DNA of 24,467 bases, taken from the NCBI GenBank assembly GCA_018714645.1, contig DVND01000176.1:1-24467 (forward strand), given 5' to 3'. The notes beneath the pieces are model-generated. The model did no database searches and had not been told where the DNA came from. It worked only from the letters and a program-made list of their open reading frames with translations. The position numbers and the translations under genes are program-made. Shown here one piece after another: positions 23,624 through 24,467 of the stretch (position 1 is its first letter; each line of letters starts with the position of its first letter). Source of the stretch: Candidatus Avimonoglobus intestinipullorum. GTDB lineage: Bacteria; Bacillota; Clostridia; UBA1381.

Positions 23624-23687
23624 CCTATTTTTCAATGATCCCCGTATGCTGAGAAGCCGTTGGTGATTCGGCCATCCAAGCGATAGG
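23624..23687 (-). promoter_or_regulatory. candidate S15-responsive leader of rpsO
   Basis: In the leftward RNA, CCUAU (plus 23683-23687) can pair with AUAGG (plus 23624-23628), which overlaps the AGGAGG ribosome binding site of rpsO. Between them lies an inner hairpin, GCCG/CGGC plus a G-U pair (plus 23655-23659 with 23669-23673), with loop AAUCACCAA. An outer stem hiding the ribosome site around inner helices suits S15 autoregulation. The 108-base gap to rpmE holds no gene. A further 6-bp hairpin follows rpmE but lacks a T-tract. Confidence 0.4.
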
Positions 23688-23729
23688 TTCTGATGTGTTG
23701 TCTGTGCTCTGATAAGCACACAAGCAATC

Positions 23730-23933
23730 TCACTTGTTCCGGTTGAAACGCTTGTTGAACTTCTCAACACGGCCGCCTGTGTCAACAAGCTTCTGCTTGC
23801 CGGTAAAGAACGGATGGCATTTGGAACAAATTTCAACCTGGATATTCTCTTTTGTGGAACCTGTTTCAATGACTTCTCCGCAGGCGCATTTGATTGTTGT
23901 CTGCTTATAATCGGGATGAATTCCTTCTTTCAC
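23730..23933 (-). CDS. rpmE: 50S ribosomal protein L31, zinc-binding form
   Basis: The 67-residue protein is the C+ form of L31, which sits at the subunit bridge and stores zinc. The four zinc cysteines are C16, C18, C36 and C39 (CAC and CSKC). The N-terminus MKEGIHPDYKQ and the middle HPFFTGKQKLVDTGGRVEKFNKRF are typical. The start codon is GTG (23931-23933), eight bases from GGAGG (plus 23942-23946); no ATG fits the family start. Many bacteria switch to a cysteine-free paralogue in zinc starvation; none is in this window. It has its own promoter and lies upstream of rpsO. Confidence 0.96.
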   Translation of the reverse strand: MKEGIHPDYKQTTIKCACGEVIETGSTKENIQVEICSKCHPFFTGKQKLVDTGGRVEKFNKRFNRNK

Positions 23934-23980
23934 TTCCAGTCCCTCCTTATAAGATTTTGGGTTTTATTAAACCTCAGAAC

Positions 23981-24009
23981 AGTATATCATATATTTTATC
24001 TGATTGCAA
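23981..24009 (-). promoter_or_regulatory. sigma-A promoter of rpmE
   Basis: Read leftward, TTGCAA (24004-24009), a 17-bp spacer and TATACT (23981-23986) predict a start near 23974. The short leader begins with a small hairpin, GGTTT/AAACC (plus 23960-23964 with 23969-23973). L31 leader elements have been proposed in Firmicutes; whether this is one cannot be decided by eye. Confidence 0.7.
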
Positions 24010-24079
24010 GCCTTTTATGAGAATTTTAAATTTAATATGAAATAAATAAAAAAAGCTGGAAGAAGGGGCCGATTTATAG

Positions 24080-24085
24080 TATAAT
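24080..24085 (+). promoter_or_regulatory. -10 element of the alarmone synthetase promoter
   Basis: A perfect TATAAT lies 20 bases before the start codon and just before AGGAGGG (24093-24099). The sequence at the -35 position (TGGAAG, 24057-24062) is poor. The transcript would have a very short leader of about 14 bases. Confidence 0.45.
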
Positions 24086-24105
24086 AAAAAACAGGAGGGA
24101 TATGG

Positions 24106-24467
24106 ATGCGGATTGAAAATATGAACACGCGGGAGTACCGCGTGGCAATGGTGCTTTATTCCAGTGCGCTGAAAATTGTGACGGCAAAGCTGGACATTAT
24201 CAACGAAGAACTGCACTTGCGGAAAAAGAATACGCCGATCGAATATATCAAGTCGCGGTTAAAAACTGCCGACAGCATTTCTGCCAAGCTGGTGCGGCGC
24301 GGATATGCGCCCACGCTGACCAATGCTAAAAAATACATAGATGACATCGCCGGCGTGCGCATCATCTGTGCGTTTACGGACGATATTTATGAGGTGGCGC
24401 AGATCATTGAGCAAAATATGGGATTTGACGTGGTGCTCGTCAAGGATTATATTAAAAACCCGAAGCC
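24106..24467 (+). CDS. Small alarmone synthetase (RelQ-like), partial
   Basis: The first 120 codons run off the window end. The reading frame shows a RelA/SpoT synthetase domain: IEYIKSRLKTADSISAKLVRRG near residues 45-66 and IDDIAGVRIICAFTDDIYEVAQII near residues 78-101. No hydrolase HD domain precedes it, so this is a small alarmone synthetase that makes (p)ppGpp from ATP and GTP or GDP, not a long Rel enzyme. ATG 24106 lies seven bases after GGAGG; ATG 24102 meets a stop after four codons. It is divergent from rpmE. The RelP versus RelQ class cannot be settled without the C-terminus. Confidence 0.85.
   Translation, partial: MRIENMNTREYRVAMVLYSSALKIVTAKLDIINEELHLRKKNTPIEYIKSRLKTADSISAKLVRRGYAPTLTNAKKYIDDIAGVRIICAFTDDIYEVAQIIEQNMGFDVVLVKDYIKNPK

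Noticed and set aside
23618..23869. An 83-codon minus-strand frame across the rpmE-rpsO spacer.
   Set aside because: It overlaps rpmE in another frame and has no ribosome binding site or family resemblance.

Overview
The window is a dense chromosomal stretch from a spore-forming, low-to-mid GC Firmicute, most likely class Clostridia. The reasons are the forespore protease gene gpr, FapR-type control of lipid synthesis, FabK as the enoyl-ACP reductase, strong AGGAGG ribosome binding sites, and the order fapR-plsX-fab-acpP-rnc-smc-ftsY, which matches the Bacillus subtilis superoperon. No IS element, prophage, CRISPR array, tRNA or rRNA gene is visible. No gap between genes exceeds about 235 bases, and coding density is high throughout.

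Layout. Positions 53-1225 (minus) hold tmcAL, a tRNA-Met wobble modification enzyme. It is divergent from a two-gene iron-sulfur operon, nifS-nifU (1411-3059), which ends in a strong bidirectional terminator. From 3212 a sigma-A type promoter starts the fatty acid operon: fapR, plsX, fabH, fabK, fabD, fabG, then acpP and fabF with extra promoters in front of acpP (3294-10173). The operon supplies regulator, initiation, elongation and acyl-phosphate export to phospholipid synthesis, but fabZ and the acetyl-CoA carboxylase genes are not in the window. A terminator and a 72-bp inverted repeat separate it from rnc, an Elp3-like radical SAM gene, smc, ftsY, a DUF1294 membrane protein and a GNAT acetyltransferase resembling AAC(6')-I enzymes (10330-17205). 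These last six genes are spaced by at most 14 bp or overlap.

From 17248 a sigma-F-like promoter precedes gpr. A vegetative promoter overlapping the gpr stop codon drives a pair of M16-family genes (ymfF/ymfH type), which converge on pnp at a shared terminator. On the minus strand follow rpmE, rpsO and pnp (reading right to left), with RNA structures in front of rpsO and pnp that could be autoregulatory. The window ends inside a small alarmone synthetase gene that is divergent from rpmE.

I found no clearly undescribed multi-gene system. The most interesting signals are regulatory: the pnp leader with a Shine-Dalgarno-sequestering hairpin and a duplicated 10-mer, the rpsO leader stem, a FapR-like operator just downstream of the fapR start site, overlapping divergent promoters for tmcAL/nifS, and the sigma-F-like gpr promoter. 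The most interesting protein-level signals are the AAC(6')-like gene, a CX2CCX2C tail on the IscU-type scaffold, and a YSGGE signature in SMC.
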